A DNA stretch of 64,000 nucleotides, from assembly GCA_030066975.1 (NCBI GenBank), contig JASJAO010000001.1, forward strand, positions 124,001 to 188,000, given 5' to 3'. The notes under the pieces are model-generated. The model was given only the letters and a program-made list of their open reading frames with translations. It was not told the origin of the DNA and did no database searches. The translations under genes and the position numbers were made by a program. Shown here one piece after another: positions 35,426 to 44,338 of the stretch. How positions within the stretch are numbered: position 1 is the stretch's first letter; every line of letters begins with the position of its first letter. Origin of the DNA: Henriciella sp. GTDB taxonomy: Bacteria; Pseudomonadota; Alphaproteobacteria; Caulobacterales; Hyphomonadaceae.

Positions 35426-35500
35426 GTTTAGACAGCTCCCGCTTGGCGAATTTCCGATCTCACCGTAGAGCGAGATCCGAGGACTTGAAAGGTTTATACG

Positions 35501-36502
35501 ATGTCTACACCCGGCAAAGCCAATCTGATCACGGATGTGTCAGGCCTGCGCGTCGGTTGCGCAGACGATGCGACTGCCTTGACCGGGACGACGGTGGTGC
35601 TCGCCGATACGCCAGCAGTCGCAGCGGTCGCGGTCGCTGGCGGCGGCCCGGGCACGCGTGAGACTGATCTTCTGGCGGCGGGCACCCTGGTTGAGGCTGT
35701 GGACGCCGTGGTGCTGTCGGGCGGAAGCGCCTATGGCCTCGCCGCCGCTGACGGTGTGGCCGCTGCGCTGGGGGCAGCCGGGCGCGGGTTCGGTCTGGTT
35801 GAAGATCCCAATGTCCCGAAAACACCGATCGTGCCCGCAGCCATACTCTATGATCTCAACAATGGTGGAGATAAAGCCTGGGGGGACCGCCCCCCCTATG
35901 AGGCACTTGGGCGCGAAGCCCTGCGCCGGGCGGATGGCACCTTCGATCTCGGGTCATCAGGCGCCGGGCTTGGCGCGCGCGCAGGCAAAGCGCGCGGCGG
36001 TCTCGGGTCTGCCTCGATCGTGACAGACGATGGCCTGACCGTCGGCGCACTGGCGGCTGTGAACTCGTTTGGCAGTGTTTACATGCCCGGTACAGACGTC
36101 TTCTGGGCCTGGCCTTACGAGATTGATGGCGAGTTTGGCAGGGCGCGTCCGCCGGCGGACTACCGCGCCGATGCCGAAGATTGGGGCGCGGCCAAAGCCA
36201 ACCCGGCGCCCGGACAGAATACGACAATCGCCTGCATCGCCACAGATGTAAGCCTGAGCGCGTCGCAAGCGCAGCGCGTCGCGCAGATGGCGCTTTCCGG
36301 ATTTTCGCGCGCCATTCGGCCGGTCTTTGCGCCGTTTGATGGCGATGCTGTGTTCGTGCTCTCTACCGGGAAACAGCCGCTGCCAGATCCCGTTGCGTTC
36401 AGCCTGGCGCGGCTTGGCGAGCTGGCGGCGAGCACGCTGGCGCGCGCCATTGCTCGCGGGGTCTGGGAAGCCGCGCGGCAAGACTCGGGGCTGTCTGTCT
36501 GA
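35501..36502 (+). CDS. P1/S58 family self-processing aminopeptidase (DmpA/NylC-like)
   Basis: A 333-residue N-terminal nucleophile-type peptidase. The N-terminal block LITDVSGLRVGCADDATALT is typical, followed by AVVLSGGSAYGLAAADGVAA (about 70) and PIVPAAILYDLNNGG (about 105). The self-cleavage site appears as N188-S189 in LAAVNSFGSVYMPG, which would expose Ser as nucleophile (NylC-type enzymes use Asn-Thr). Members hydrolyse D-amino-acid amides, beta-peptides or nylon oligomers; the physiological substrate is unknown. No signal peptide is present, so it is cytoplasmic. Confidence 0.85.
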   Translation: MSTPGKANLITDVSGLRVGCADDATALTGTTVVLADTPAVAAVAVAGGGPGTRETDLLAAGTLVEAVDAVVLSGGSAYGLAAADGVAAALGAAGRGFGLVEDPNVPKTPIVPAAILYDLNNGGDKAWGDRPPYEALGREALRRADGTFDLGSSGAGLGARAGKARGGLGSASIVTDDGLTVGALAAVNSFGSVYMPGTDVFWAWPYEIDGEFGRARPPADYRADAEDWGAAKANPAPGQNTTIACIATDVSLSASQAQRVAQMALSGFSRAIRPVFAPFDGDAVFVLSTGKQPLPDPVAFSLARLGELAASTLARAIARGVWEAARQDSGLSV

Positions 36503-36595
36503 AGCCCTGTAAGCGCGACGTGACAGTGGCCCATAAAGACTGAACACAATGGTTGCAAACGTCTCAGCTGAGCTGTATGTGTCCGCCTTCGGCCT

Positions 36596-36672
36596 GCTCT
36601 GGTAGCTCAGTTGGATAGAGTACTTGACTACGAATCAAGGGGTCGGGGGTTCGAATCCTCCCCAGAGCGCCA
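36596..36672 (+). tRNA. tRNA-Arg (anticodon ACG)
   Basis: The acceptor GCTCTGG pairs with CCAGAGC, followed by G and an encoded CCA (36670-36672). The anticodon stem CTTGA/TCAAG holds the loop CTACGAA, giving ACG, read as ICG for Arg CGU/C/A codons. The D arm contains TAGCTCAGTTGGATAGAG and the T arm GGTTCGAATCC. Confidence 0.96.
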
Positions 36673-36756
36673 TTACTCACTGAACTTCTCGAAAATTGCA
36701 GACGCTCAGACCGCGTCAGGCTCGAATAGCGCTTGAAACCTCCGGTCTCTGGTTGT

Positions 36757-36774
36757 TTAATTCCCGTTAACCAT
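36757..36774 (+). promoter_or_regulatory. CtrA-like site with TTAACCAT half-site
   Basis: TTTAATTCCCGTTAACCAT: the right half TTAACCAT is a strong CtrA half-site as I recall it, but the left TTAA is spaced by 6 and not 7 bases (or is TTTA with 7). It lies 42 bp ahead of the caspase-like gene start. Confidence 0.3.
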
Positions 36775-36815
36775 TGGGTTGGGAACCAATCGAGGGACTG
36801 TTCGGAGACTCTTTC

Positions 36816-38624
36816 ATGCTTCGTTTGATAAGTTTGTTTTGCCTTTTTCTATTGATCAATCAGGTGTCGGCGGTACAGGCGCAGGAACGCAATTATGACA
36901 GCTCGATCAAGCGGATTGCCCTGATCATTGCCGTTTCCGACAGCGAACTTGTGCCTGGGCTCACCGCTCCGGAAAATGATGCCTACCACGTGGCGGATGC
37001 ACTTCAATTCGCCGGGTTTGACGTCGATATCCTGCTTAATCCATCTCTGCAGGAAGCCAGATCGCGCCTTGATGAGTTCAAGTTTGAGTCTGGGGACGCG
37101 GATGATGCCCTGGTGTATTACACCGGGATCGGCCTTGAGATAGAAGGTAAAAACCTGCTGGCCGCAACAGATTCCGAGTACGATGAAAACTGGCGCACAG
37201 TTGACGAATATGCGCCAGAATGGATTTCCACCGCGGAGCTTGCCAACACGGTTAGGGTCGCACGAAATCAGGGACTGGTCTTTCTTGACGGCGGGCGATG
37301 GAATCCGTTTGGCCAAGGCACACGCGGTTTCGTGGCCGAGGCGAGAAGCGCCGGTGTCATCATGCTCTACTCTTCTGGCGCCGGTGAAACGGCGGTCGAT
37401 CGCAAGCTGGGTAGCCCCATCAGCCCATTCGCCGAAGCTGTTGCAAAGTACATGGTTCAGCCGGGTCTCGCGATCCGCCCCTTTCTAGAGTATGTCAGCG
37501 CCGATGTGCGGATTGCGACCGGCGGTGCTCAGAACCCGGAATATACCGGACTGAATAACGCTCGCCCGTTTTACTTCACACCGAGTTCACCGCTCGTTTC
37601 CGGAGAGGTTGAAGAGTCGTCCGGGACCGAAGAGACATCTGGGATGGTCCTCGCCGGAAACGGCAACGCATCCCTGACGGACGAAGAGCTCGCCGGTCTG
37701 GTCGATCTTGGCTCGGGGATGGTGAGTGCTGAAGCTGGCGAAGCGGATGCTTCAGACGGAGACAGCCGTGATCCGACTGTGCCTCTGACCCAGTTCGTCT
37801 GGACAGATCAACCGCGTCTGGCCCTTGTCATCGGGGTGAGCGACTATAATGGCGACGGCGATCTTGATGATGATCGTTATAGCAGCGCGGTCCAACAGGA
37901 AGGCTATGCGCCGGACCTCGCCAATGCGATCAATGATGCGCGTGACATGAAGAATGCGCTGGAGAGCATCCGGTTCGATGTGACTTACGTGGAAAACCCG
38001 GACAAGATTACCGTCAGCGATGCGTTTTTTGAGTTTGAGAGCAAGATCACGGATGCGGGAGAAGATGCGATTGTTGTCGTTTTCTATGCTGGTCACGCCA
38101 TTCAGGTGAGCGGCACCAATTATGTGATCCCGGCTTCGGCGCAGCTGCCAAGCCTCGACTTCCGCCGCATGACAGAGGCACAGGTCGAATATCGCCTGTC
38201 CAACCATGCGGTGCCGCTCAACCTGTTATATGAGCGGCTGAAGAACCCGTCTGATAATGGCATGAACCTGATTATTCTGGATGCCTGCCGGGAAAATCCG
38301 TGGGAAACCCGGGTCGGGCGCAATATTCCGGGCATGGGCGGCGAGAGCCGGGGGCTTGCCGATATTGTTCTGCAAGTGGATCGCACTGCGATCGCCTACT
38401 CCACCAAACCGGGTGACATCGCTGCCGACGGCGACGGCGTGAACAGTCCGTACACCTCGGCGTTGAAAGTTCGCATTACCGAACCTGGTCTGAACGTCCG
38501 GGATCTGTTCAGCAAAGTTGCCGGCGATGTGATCAAAGCGACGGAAAGACAGCAGTCGCCTTGGCTGAACTCGCCCTATCTGGGCGAAACCTGCCTCGGG
38601 GCCTGTTATCCGGAAGCAGGTTAG
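36816..38624 (+). CDS. Secreted protein with two tandem caspase-like (C14) domains
   Basis: 602 residues from the ATG at 36816 (signal peptide LISLFCLFLLINQVSAVQA). Two p20-like caspase domains lie in tandem. The first (about 30-230) keeps the fold (KRIALIIAVSDS, APENDAYHVADALQFAGFDV) but has lost both catalytic residues: Ile105 in YYTGIGLE where GHG is expected, and Gly160 in FLDGGRWNPF where D-A-C is expected. The second (about 335-600) is intact: H427 in FYAGHAIQVSG and C491 in IILDACRENPW. An acidic linker (about 262-335) joins them. The active half should cleave after Arg/Lys like other bacterial metacaspase-type proteins, in the periplasm or outside. Confidence 0.85.
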   Translation: MLRLISLFCLFLLINQVSAVQAQERNYDSSIKRIALIIAVSDSELVPGLTAPENDAYHVADALQFAGFDVDILLNPSLQEARSRLDEFKFESGDADDALVYYTGIGLEIEGKNLLAATDSEYDENWRTVDEYAPEWISTAELANTVRVARNQGLVFLDGGRWNPFGQGTRGFVAEARSAGVIMLYSSGAGETAVDRKLGSPISPFAEAVAKYMVQPGLAIRPFLEYVSADVRIATGGAQNPEYTGLNNARPFYFTPSSPLVSGEVEESSGTEETSGMVLAGNGNASLTDEELAGLVDLGSGMVSAEAGEADASDGDSRDPTVPLTQFVWTDQPRLALVIGVSDYNGDGDLDDDRYSSAVQQEGYAPDLANAINDARDMKNALESIRFDVTYVENPDKITVSDAFFEFESKITDAGEDAIVVVFYAGHAIQVSGTNYVIPASAQLPSLDFRRMTEAQVEYRLSNHAVPLNLLYERLKNPSDNGMNLIILDACRENPWETRVGRNIPGMGGESRGLADIVLQVDRTAIAYSTKPGDIAADGDGVNSPYTSALKVRITEPGLNVRDLFSKVAGDVIKATERQQSPWLNSPYLGETCLGACYPEAG

Positions 38625-38702
38625 CACGAGCTTTCCTAGCGTCACACTTGGAAACCGGCGGGCAAAGGGTTACTTTTGACGTGAACGTCAGGAGATCACG
38701 CC

Positions 38703-39884
38703 ATGTTTCTCAACTTCTTCAACGAACTTCGCGAAGCGAAAGTCCCGGTGACTTTGAAGGAGTATCTGTCGCTGATGGAAGCGATGGACAAACAGGTGAT
38801 CGGCCGCGACGTCGAGGATTTCTACTTCCTGGCGCGTACGGCTTTGGTCAAGGATGAGCGCAATATCGACAAGTTCGACAAGGTGTTTGGCCATGTCTTC
38901 AAAGGCCTCGACAGCTTTGCCGACGCGGTCGACGTGCAGGAGCTACCCGAAGAGTGGCTGCGCAAGATGACCGAGAAGTTCCTCTCCGACGAGGAACGCG
39001 CCGAGATCGAGGCCCTGGGCGGCTTCGAGAAGCTGATGGAAACCCTGAAACAGCGCCTCGAAGAACAAAAGAAACGCCATGAAGGCGGCAATAAATGGAT
39101 CGGAACGGGCGGGACCTCACCCTTTGGCGCGAATGGCTACAATCCGGAAGGCGTACGGATCGGACAGGAAAAGTCCCGCCATCGCCGCGCCACCAAAGTC
39201 TGGGACAAGCGCGAGTTCAAAAATTACGATGACAGCGTTGAACTCGGCACCCGCAATATCAAAATCGCTCTGAAACGCCTGCGCAAATGGGCGCGAGACG
39301 GTGCAGCCGAGGAACTCGATCTCGATCAGACCATCCGCAACACCGCGCGCCAGGGCTATCTCGACATCGAAATGCGGCCCGAGCGTCGCAACACCGTGTC
39401 TGTGCTGCTTTTGCTGGACGCTGGCGGATCGATGGACCCGCATGTGAAAGTGGTGGAGGAATTGTTCTCGGCTGCCAGGGCGGAGATCAAGAACCTCGAA
39501 TACTACTATTTCCATAATTGCCCTTATGAAGGGCTATGGAAAGACAATCGCCGACGGCGTTCTGATGTGATCCCAACCTGGGACGTGCTGCACAAATACC
39601 CGAGTGAATACAAGGTGATCATCGTGGGTGATGCGACGATGAGCCCGTATGAGATCACCTATGCCGGCGGCTCAGTTGAGCACTGGAACGAAGAGCCGGG
39701 CGGTCTGTGGATCCAGCGATTTGTGAACCAGTATCCAAATCTCGCCTGGCTCAACCCGGTCAAATCCGGCGCCTGGGAGTATACGGGATCTATTCAGCTG
39801 ATCCGTGAACTGATCGGGCCGGATCGGATGTTCGAGATGACCCTTCAGGGGCTTGAAGATGCGATGAAGGAGCTCGGGCGCTAG
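38703..39884 (+). CDS. CoxE-like VWA-domain protein
   Basis: A 393-residue cytoplasmic protein with an N-terminal helical region (VPVTLKEYLSLMEAMDKQVI, then DFYFLARTALVKDE) and a C-terminal VWA domain. The MIDAS is VLLLLDAGGSMDPH (about 240), with Ala-Gly in place of the usual D-x-S-x-S second residue, and VIIVGDATMSPYEI (about 300) is the later metal-loop segment. Such proteins normally work with a MoxR AAA+ ATPase in assembling or activating enzyme complexes (for example CoxDE). No MoxR gene is nearby. An SD AGGAGAT precedes the ATG, after a TGACG/CGTCA inverted repeat. Confidence 0.82.
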   Translation: MFLNFFNELREAKVPVTLKEYLSLMEAMDKQVIGRDVEDFYFLARTALVKDERNIDKFDKVFGHVFKGLDSFADAVDVQELPEEWLRKMTEKFLSDEERAEIEALGGFEKLMETLKQRLEEQKKRHEGGNKWIGTGGTSPFGANGYNPEGVRIGQEKSRHRRATKVWDKREFKNYDDSVELGTRNIKIALKRLRKWARDGAAEELDLDQTIRNTARQGYLDIEMRPERRNTVSVLLLLDAGGSMDPHVKVVEELFSAARAEIKNLEYYYFHNCPYEGLWKDNRRRRSDVIPTWDVLHKYPSEYKVIIVGDATMSPYEITYAGGSVEHWNEEPGGLWIQRFVNQYPNLAWLNPVKSGAWEYTGSIQLIRELIGPDRMFEMTLQGLEDAMKELGR

Positions 39885-39890
39885 CCGAGC

Positions 39891-41594
39891 CTAGCTGGCC
39901 AGACGCCCGCGGAGTTGGCCGTTTGTCAGCGCTCCGGAGGCCCGGGTCATAAGGACATCGGCCAGCGTGGCCACGAGTTCCGGACCATAGAGCGGCTTTT
40001 TCAAGGCTCGATCTGCCCCCATAGCGAGGCATGCCTGTTTGGACCCATCCGTGCCATCAGCGGTCAGTGCAAGGATCGGCACATCGCCATGAACCCCACC
40101 CTGCCGACGGAGCTCATCAATCAGAGTCAGAGCATTGCCATCGGTCAGGTGTAAGTCGGTCAGGATGGCCTGATAGGACTGCTCGGCAAGCGCCTCACGC
40201 GCGCAGGTGAGCGTTGCGGCGTGCCGGACATGCCATCCCGCCTGTTCCAGCGCGTCCATGACAATCAGCGCGCAAGCTTCATGGTCTTCAATCAGCAGCA
40301 CCTCGCCGAGCGCAAACTGTCCGGATTTCGGTCGATCAGACCGGCTGTCCTTTTTCGCGACTGGCAGCGCTGCTTTCACCGGCAAAGTGAGCGTAAACAG
40401 GTTGCCGCCGCCGGGATTACGGTCCAGCTGCATCTGTCCGCCGAGATGACGCGCAAAGGCGTTGCAGATGGTCAGCCCGAGACCCCAACCCGGTACGCTT
40501 TGCAAAGCCGCGCCACTGGCAAAGGCCGATTGGATCGACTCATACATCTCGTCATCTGTGCCGCGACCGCTATCAGCGATCTCGACACTCAGCATATGCT
40601 GGTCTGACAGTGGGCTGGTGGAAATCGAGACCGAAATCTGGCCCTGCCGGGTATGCCGAAGCGCGTTGCGGATCAGGATATCGCAGATCTGGCGGATCCG
40701 GCGCAAATCCGTATCGACTTTGGGTGGACCGCCCGGGTTGTAAGCAATGTGCAGCCCGAGCCCCTTTTTGGAGGCCTTTGTTGCCCACTCACGGCGCAGC
40801 TCCACAGCCAGATCATTCAGATCAGAGGCTTCACTTCGCTGCGGCAGCGCCCCGGCCTGCAGACTGGCATAATCCAGTGTGTCCTTGAGAATATGATTCA
40901 GAATCTCGCCGGACTGGACGATGGATTGCGCCATATCGCGATTGTCGGTGCGCTGCAGGCGCCCATCAAGGATTTCAGCCATCCCCATAATGCCTGTCAA
41001 TGGCGTGCGGACTTCGTGAACGAGCGTCGCCATCAAGCTCTGAACGCTGACATCCTTTGTCGCCGAGGCCTCCACCACTGGGGCCGACGCGGCGGCAGGC
41101 GGTTCGGCGGCAAGGGTCGTTTCTGGTTCGGGCTCTGGTGCCGCGGCAGGTTCCGGCGCCGCGTCTGGCACGGTTTTCATCGCTTTCGCCCTTGCCGCGT
41201 TTTCAAGGGCAATCGCTTTCATCAGCTTGGCAAAACTGAGCACGCCGACATAGCGGCCATCACGCTTCACGAAAGCGCCGGCCCGCAGCCTGGCATAATC
41301 GTCTTTGCGATATTGAATGGCGACCTGCGCCGCCTTCAATCGTGCGTCCAGCAGGACGGGAGTCGTTTCGGCAATATCACCAGCGCAAATCCGATCAGCG
41401 CCGCCCTCGACGACTGAAAGTGCAATTTCCATGGCCGTATGACGATGGAGCAATCCGATCGGTTTGCGATCACGAACCACAGTGAAGCAAGTGCTTGAAC
41501 TGTCCGCCTGAAATCTGGAGATGCCTACTGATAAGGGGGTGTCGGCCGAAACCAGTCCCACCGTTTCGACGAGATCTCCAATTCGTACGGCCAT
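39891..41594 (-). CDS. Hybrid histidine kinase with N-terminal tandem CBS-like domains
   Basis: A 567-residue soluble sensor kinase, no membrane span. Residues 1-130 form two CBS-like repeats (VRDRKPIGLLHRHTAMEI, then VKRDGRYVGVLSFAKLMKAI). Residues 140-180 are an Ala/Pro/Glu linker. HisKA has H193 in LVHEVRTPLTGIMGMAEIL, and the ATPase has RNALRHT (N box), ADSGRGT (G1) and VPGWGLGLTICNAFARHLGG (G2). The C-terminal receiver has LLIEDHEA, phospho-acceptor D480 in AILTDLHL and the Lys pair LKKPLYGP. CBS domains bind adenine nucleotides or sense ionic strength, so this kinase may read energy status. No separate response regulator is adjacent. Confidence 0.87.
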   Translation of the reverse strand: MAVRIGDLVETVGLVSADTPLSVGISRFQADSSSTCFTVVRDRKPIGLLHRHTAMEIALSVVEGGADRICAGDIAETTPVLLDARLKAAQVAIQYRKDDYARLRAGAFVKRDGRYVGVLSFAKLMKAIALENAARAKAMKTVPDAAPEPAAAPEPEPETTLAAEPPAAASAPVVEASATKDVSVQSLMATLVHEVRTPLTGIMGMAEILDGRLQRTDNRDMAQSIVQSGEILNHILKDTLDYASLQAGALPQRSEASDLNDLAVELRREWATKASKKGLGLHIAYNPGGPPKVDTDLRRIRQICDILIRNALRHTRQGQISVSISTSPLSDQHMLSVEIADSGRGTDDEMYESIQSAFASGAALQSVPGWGLGLTICNAFARHLGGQMQLDRNPGGGNLFTLTLPVKAALPVAKKDSRSDRPKSGQFALGEVLLIEDHEACALIVMDALEQAGWHVRHAATLTCAREALAEQSYQAILTDLHLTDGNALTLIDELRRQGGVHGDVPILALTADGTDGSKQACLAMGADRALKKPLYGPELVATLADVLMTRASGALTNGQLRGRLAS

Positions 41595-41677
41595 TTTTAC
41601 CTCAACACTCCATTCGAGTGTGAAGAATTGACCGCAATTCCTTTACACCTTGCAAACCCTGCTGATTTGCAGTGATT

Positions 41678-42268
41678 TTATTTTACTTCGCTATGGTGGC
41701 GGACGATTTTATTGACGAGGCCGTAATCGACCGCCTCTTCAGCGCTCATCCAATAGTCACGGTCGGTATCGGCCTGAATTTTTTCGAGTGGCTGACCGGT
41801 GGCATCCGCGAATATCTTGTTCAGACGTTCGCGCATACGCACGATTTCCTTGACCTGAATTTCAACGTCTGACGCCTGACCGCCAACGCCGCCGCGCGGT
41901 TCGTGCAGGAGAAACCGCGTGTTTGGCAGAGCAAACCGGTTCTCTTTCTTCGCTGCAGAGTAGATCAACGCACCAGCACTGGCGACCCAGCCCGAGCCAA
42001 GCACTTTGACCGGCGCCCCGACGAATTTGATCATGTCATGAATCATGTCGCCGGATTCGACGTGGCCACCTGGCGAGGAGATAACCAGAAGGATCGGGTC
42101 AGAGCTGTCAGACGCGAGCGCCAGAAGCCGCTCACAAACACGGCGCGCCAGTTTGTCATCGACGCCGCCTGTCAACATGATCGTGCGCGCGTTGAACAAT
42201 GCCTCTTCCAGAAAGGCATTCGGTTCGGCCATGGTTTGGCCTTCAGGCTCGTCGTCGAGGCGTATCAT
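41678..42268 (-). CDS. ClpP-family serine peptidase paralogue
   Basis: A 196-residue Clp protease proteolytic-subunit fold. The catalytic triad is present: S97 in GSGWVASAGALI, H122 in FLLHEPRGG and D167 in QADTDRDYWMSAEEA. The Ser context WVASAGA differs from the G-M-A-A-S-M-G-A of housekeeping ClpP1, and a short N-terminal extension (residues 1-28) replaces the usual axial-loop start. It is therefore probably a secondary ClpP, of the kind that pairs with ClpP1 or works on its own substrates. No clpX or tig neighbour is present, supporting a secondary role. It lies 83 bp upstream of the hybrid kinase on the same strand. Confidence 0.88.
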   Translation of the reverse strand: MIRLDDEPEGQTMAEPNAFLEEALFNARTIMLTGGVDDKLARRVCERLLALASDSSDPILLVISSPGGHVESGDMIHDMIKFVGAPVKVLGSGWVASAGALIYSAAKKENRFALPNTRFLLHEPRGGVGGQASDVEIQVKEIVRMRERLNKIFADATGQPLEKIQADTDRDYWMSAEEAVDYGLVNKIVRHHSEVK

Positions 42269-42335
42269 ATGAACTCCAGAATTTCCTGACCGCAGATGTG
42301 AGGCGCGCGGGCGCCGGGGTCAAGCGCCCACATGC

Positions 42336-44234
42336 CTATTTTGTGTGCGTAACCGTAAATCCCAAAATCTCTACAATTTCATCCGGTTCGGGCTCGCGGC
42401 CTTCGTAGCTTTCGATCAGTTCGGCGTTGATCGGCGCGGGCGGGTTGGCGCTCAACGTGAGGCGGCCCCCTTCACGAATGAAATCGGCTGCAGCAGACAT
42501 CCAAGGATCGGCGGCCGGTAGCTCGTTTCGAACCATTGGCTTGACGCTGATCACCATATTGTAAGCAAGCTCGCGAAGTTGTTCGGGCTCGTTATAGGCG
42601 AGGATCGCCATGCCGTCTTCTTCAGGAAAGGCCTCGCCAATTTCGTGCAGCATTGGGAAGAGACGCGCGAAGCCGCCGAGGTCCAACAAAGTCAGCTCAG
42701 CCGACCGGAACTCAAAAACTTCGGCGAAAAGTTCACCAAACACATCTTCGCCAGCATCGCTCGCGATCAAGTCTGCGATTGTGGCGGGCGTTGGGATGGT
42801 GAGATCGAGATTTGCTGACGACCCGAAGGCCTCTGCGAGTGACCCCGCTTCGTCATAGCGGATCGCACCGGTCTCCTCATCCCAGTCAATCGAGACCCGC
42901 GAGTCACCGCACAGGCAGTCGAAATCATATTTCTTGATGATCTCCATACCGGCCTTGGCCTGTTCAAGACTGATTTCAGGCTCCAACTCTTCGGCCAGAA
43001 GCTCTGGCATGGCGTCAAACAGTCCGCCGAATTCATAACCCAGCCCGACCAGATCCATTCGGAAGGATTTCGGCAGCAACCAGTGGAAATCGGCATCGAC
43101 CCTGATCTGATCCGCTTTGACAAGCGTTTCGCCATTCAGGTCGAGTGTGTAGTCGGTGGTCTCAAACGTCCCGAGCCGCATGAAATCTGTGTCGTCAGTT
43201 TCGGGCATCTGCCAATTGCTGAGCGCCTCAAACGCGCGTCCCAGACGGACGTCTGATACTGCGGAATAGCCGACGACGAACGCCATGGGCAGCTGGCGGA
43301 AGCCTTCATCAGAATAATCACCGCTTAGATCCGATTCCGGGACAGGAAATTCTCCGCCAAATTGTGTGTCCCAACTGCCGGAGAAGGCAAGATCGCCGCG
43401 GTCATAGCCACGTAATCCGCTCATGCCGATGGACATTTCGAACGCGCCTTCAATCTCTTCGTCGGTAAATTGCAGGTCTCCGACAACACCGCGATACATC
43501 AGAGCATCAAGGCTGAACGCGCGCGCGAAAGCCCCAAGCAACTGCAGTCCTTGGCGTTCCTCATCGACGTCCGCACCCTCAGCCGGGGCTGTCAATTCAA
43601 AGGGCTCAAGCGTGAAACCATCGAGCAGAACCTGGTCAATCCCGAAATTGTAAGTGAGGTTTCTGATCGCGGCCGCCTCGGTCAAGATCTCTCCGTCCAG
43701 AGGCGCGAACTCGTCCAGTGCATCAACGTATTCCTGCGTGATCAGGGCACTGACGGCGTCCATGCCGACCGTGTTCACGTCGCGCAGTTCGATCCGATCT
43801 GCGACACGCACAGACGCGCCCAGATTATCACCACTGACCCGGTCCAGGATTGCAGAAGGATTGAAATTGAAGAACAGAACTTCATCCGCGATCAGACCCA
43901 CATCCGAACCATCGAGATCATAAACAATGGCGAAATCTTCGACTACGGTCGCGCCGGTGCTGGCATCAAGCGACACGGAGCCGGTTTTGAGACTGACCCC
44001 GTCGGGCAAGTCCTGGAACAGCAGTTCGAAGTCGACGGGCTCGGTTATTGTTGAGACCGGTCCCGCAAAAGGCTGGCTCGCAAGGCTTTCAAAATAGGCG
44101 CGCTCGCTTGTCACGCTCTCTTGGGTCGGAGGCGTGTCTGCCTCCTGGGCGATGACGGGCCCGGCAACCACCGCTCCCAGAAGTAATCCTCCCGATAGAA
44201 AAGTGTACCGCGCCGTTTGTTTTATTTTTTGCAT
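42336..44234 (-). CDS. Large exported protein of unknown function, paralogue family member B
   Basis: 632 residues from the ATG at 44234. A Sec signal peptide (FLSGGLLLGAVVAGPVIA) should be cut before QEAD, so the protein is periplasmic or surface, not lipidated. The body is acidic and beta-strand-rich. Residues after about 520 (FRSAELTLLDLGGFARLF, AYNEPEQLRELAYN, FIREGGRLTLSANPPAPINA) align with member C (AIRSGSYFERDLGGYDKI, SNMEPAQMRAYGATL, YVETGGSIEFAMRPTAPVTA), and both end in a G-F/L-T/S-V-T-H-T signature (ILGFTVTHTK here). Two Cys (CLCG) occur near residue 440. Function unknown. Confidence 0.72.
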   Translation of the reverse strand: MQKIKQTARYTFLSGGLLLGAVVAGPVIAQEADTPPTQESVTSERAYFESLASQPFAGPVSTITEPVDFELLFQDLPDGVSLKTGSVSLDASTGATVVEDFAIVYDLDGSDVGLIADEVLFFNFNPSAILDRVSGDNLGASVRVADRIELRDVNTVGMDAVSALITQEYVDALDEFAPLDGEILTEAAAIRNLTYNFGIDQVLLDGFTLEPFELTAPAEGADVDEERQGLQLLGAFARAFSLDALMYRGVVGDLQFTDEEIEGAFEMSIGMSGLRGYDRGDLAFSGSWDTQFGGEFPVPESDLSGDYSDEGFRQLPMAFVVGYSAVSDVRLGRAFEALSNWQMPETDDTDFMRLGTFETTDYTLDLNGETLVKADQIRVDADFHWLLPKSFRMDLVGLGYEFGGLFDAMPELLAEELEPEISLEQAKAGMEIIKKYDFDCLCGDSRVSIDWDEETGAIRYDEAGSLAEAFGSSANLDLTIPTPATIADLIASDAGEDVFGELFAEVFEFRSAELTLLDLGGFARLFPMLHEIGEAFPEEDGMAILAYNEPEQLRELAYNMVISVKPMVRNELPAADPWMSAAADFIREGGRLTLSANPPAPINAELIESYEGREPEPDEIVEILGFTVTHTK

Positions 44235-44338
44235 GTCAGGGTCCCTTCTGATCGCAATGCGTTTATTGGCATTGAGAAGACGATAGGACCTCGCACCTCG
44301 CAAATGCAAGGCGGCGATCTCATTCGAACCACAGATTT

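Noticed and set aside
38677-38690. TGACG-TGAA-CGTCA inverted repeat before the CoxE-like gene
   Set aside because: Short and directly ahead of the SD; could be an operator but too weak alone to list as a feature.
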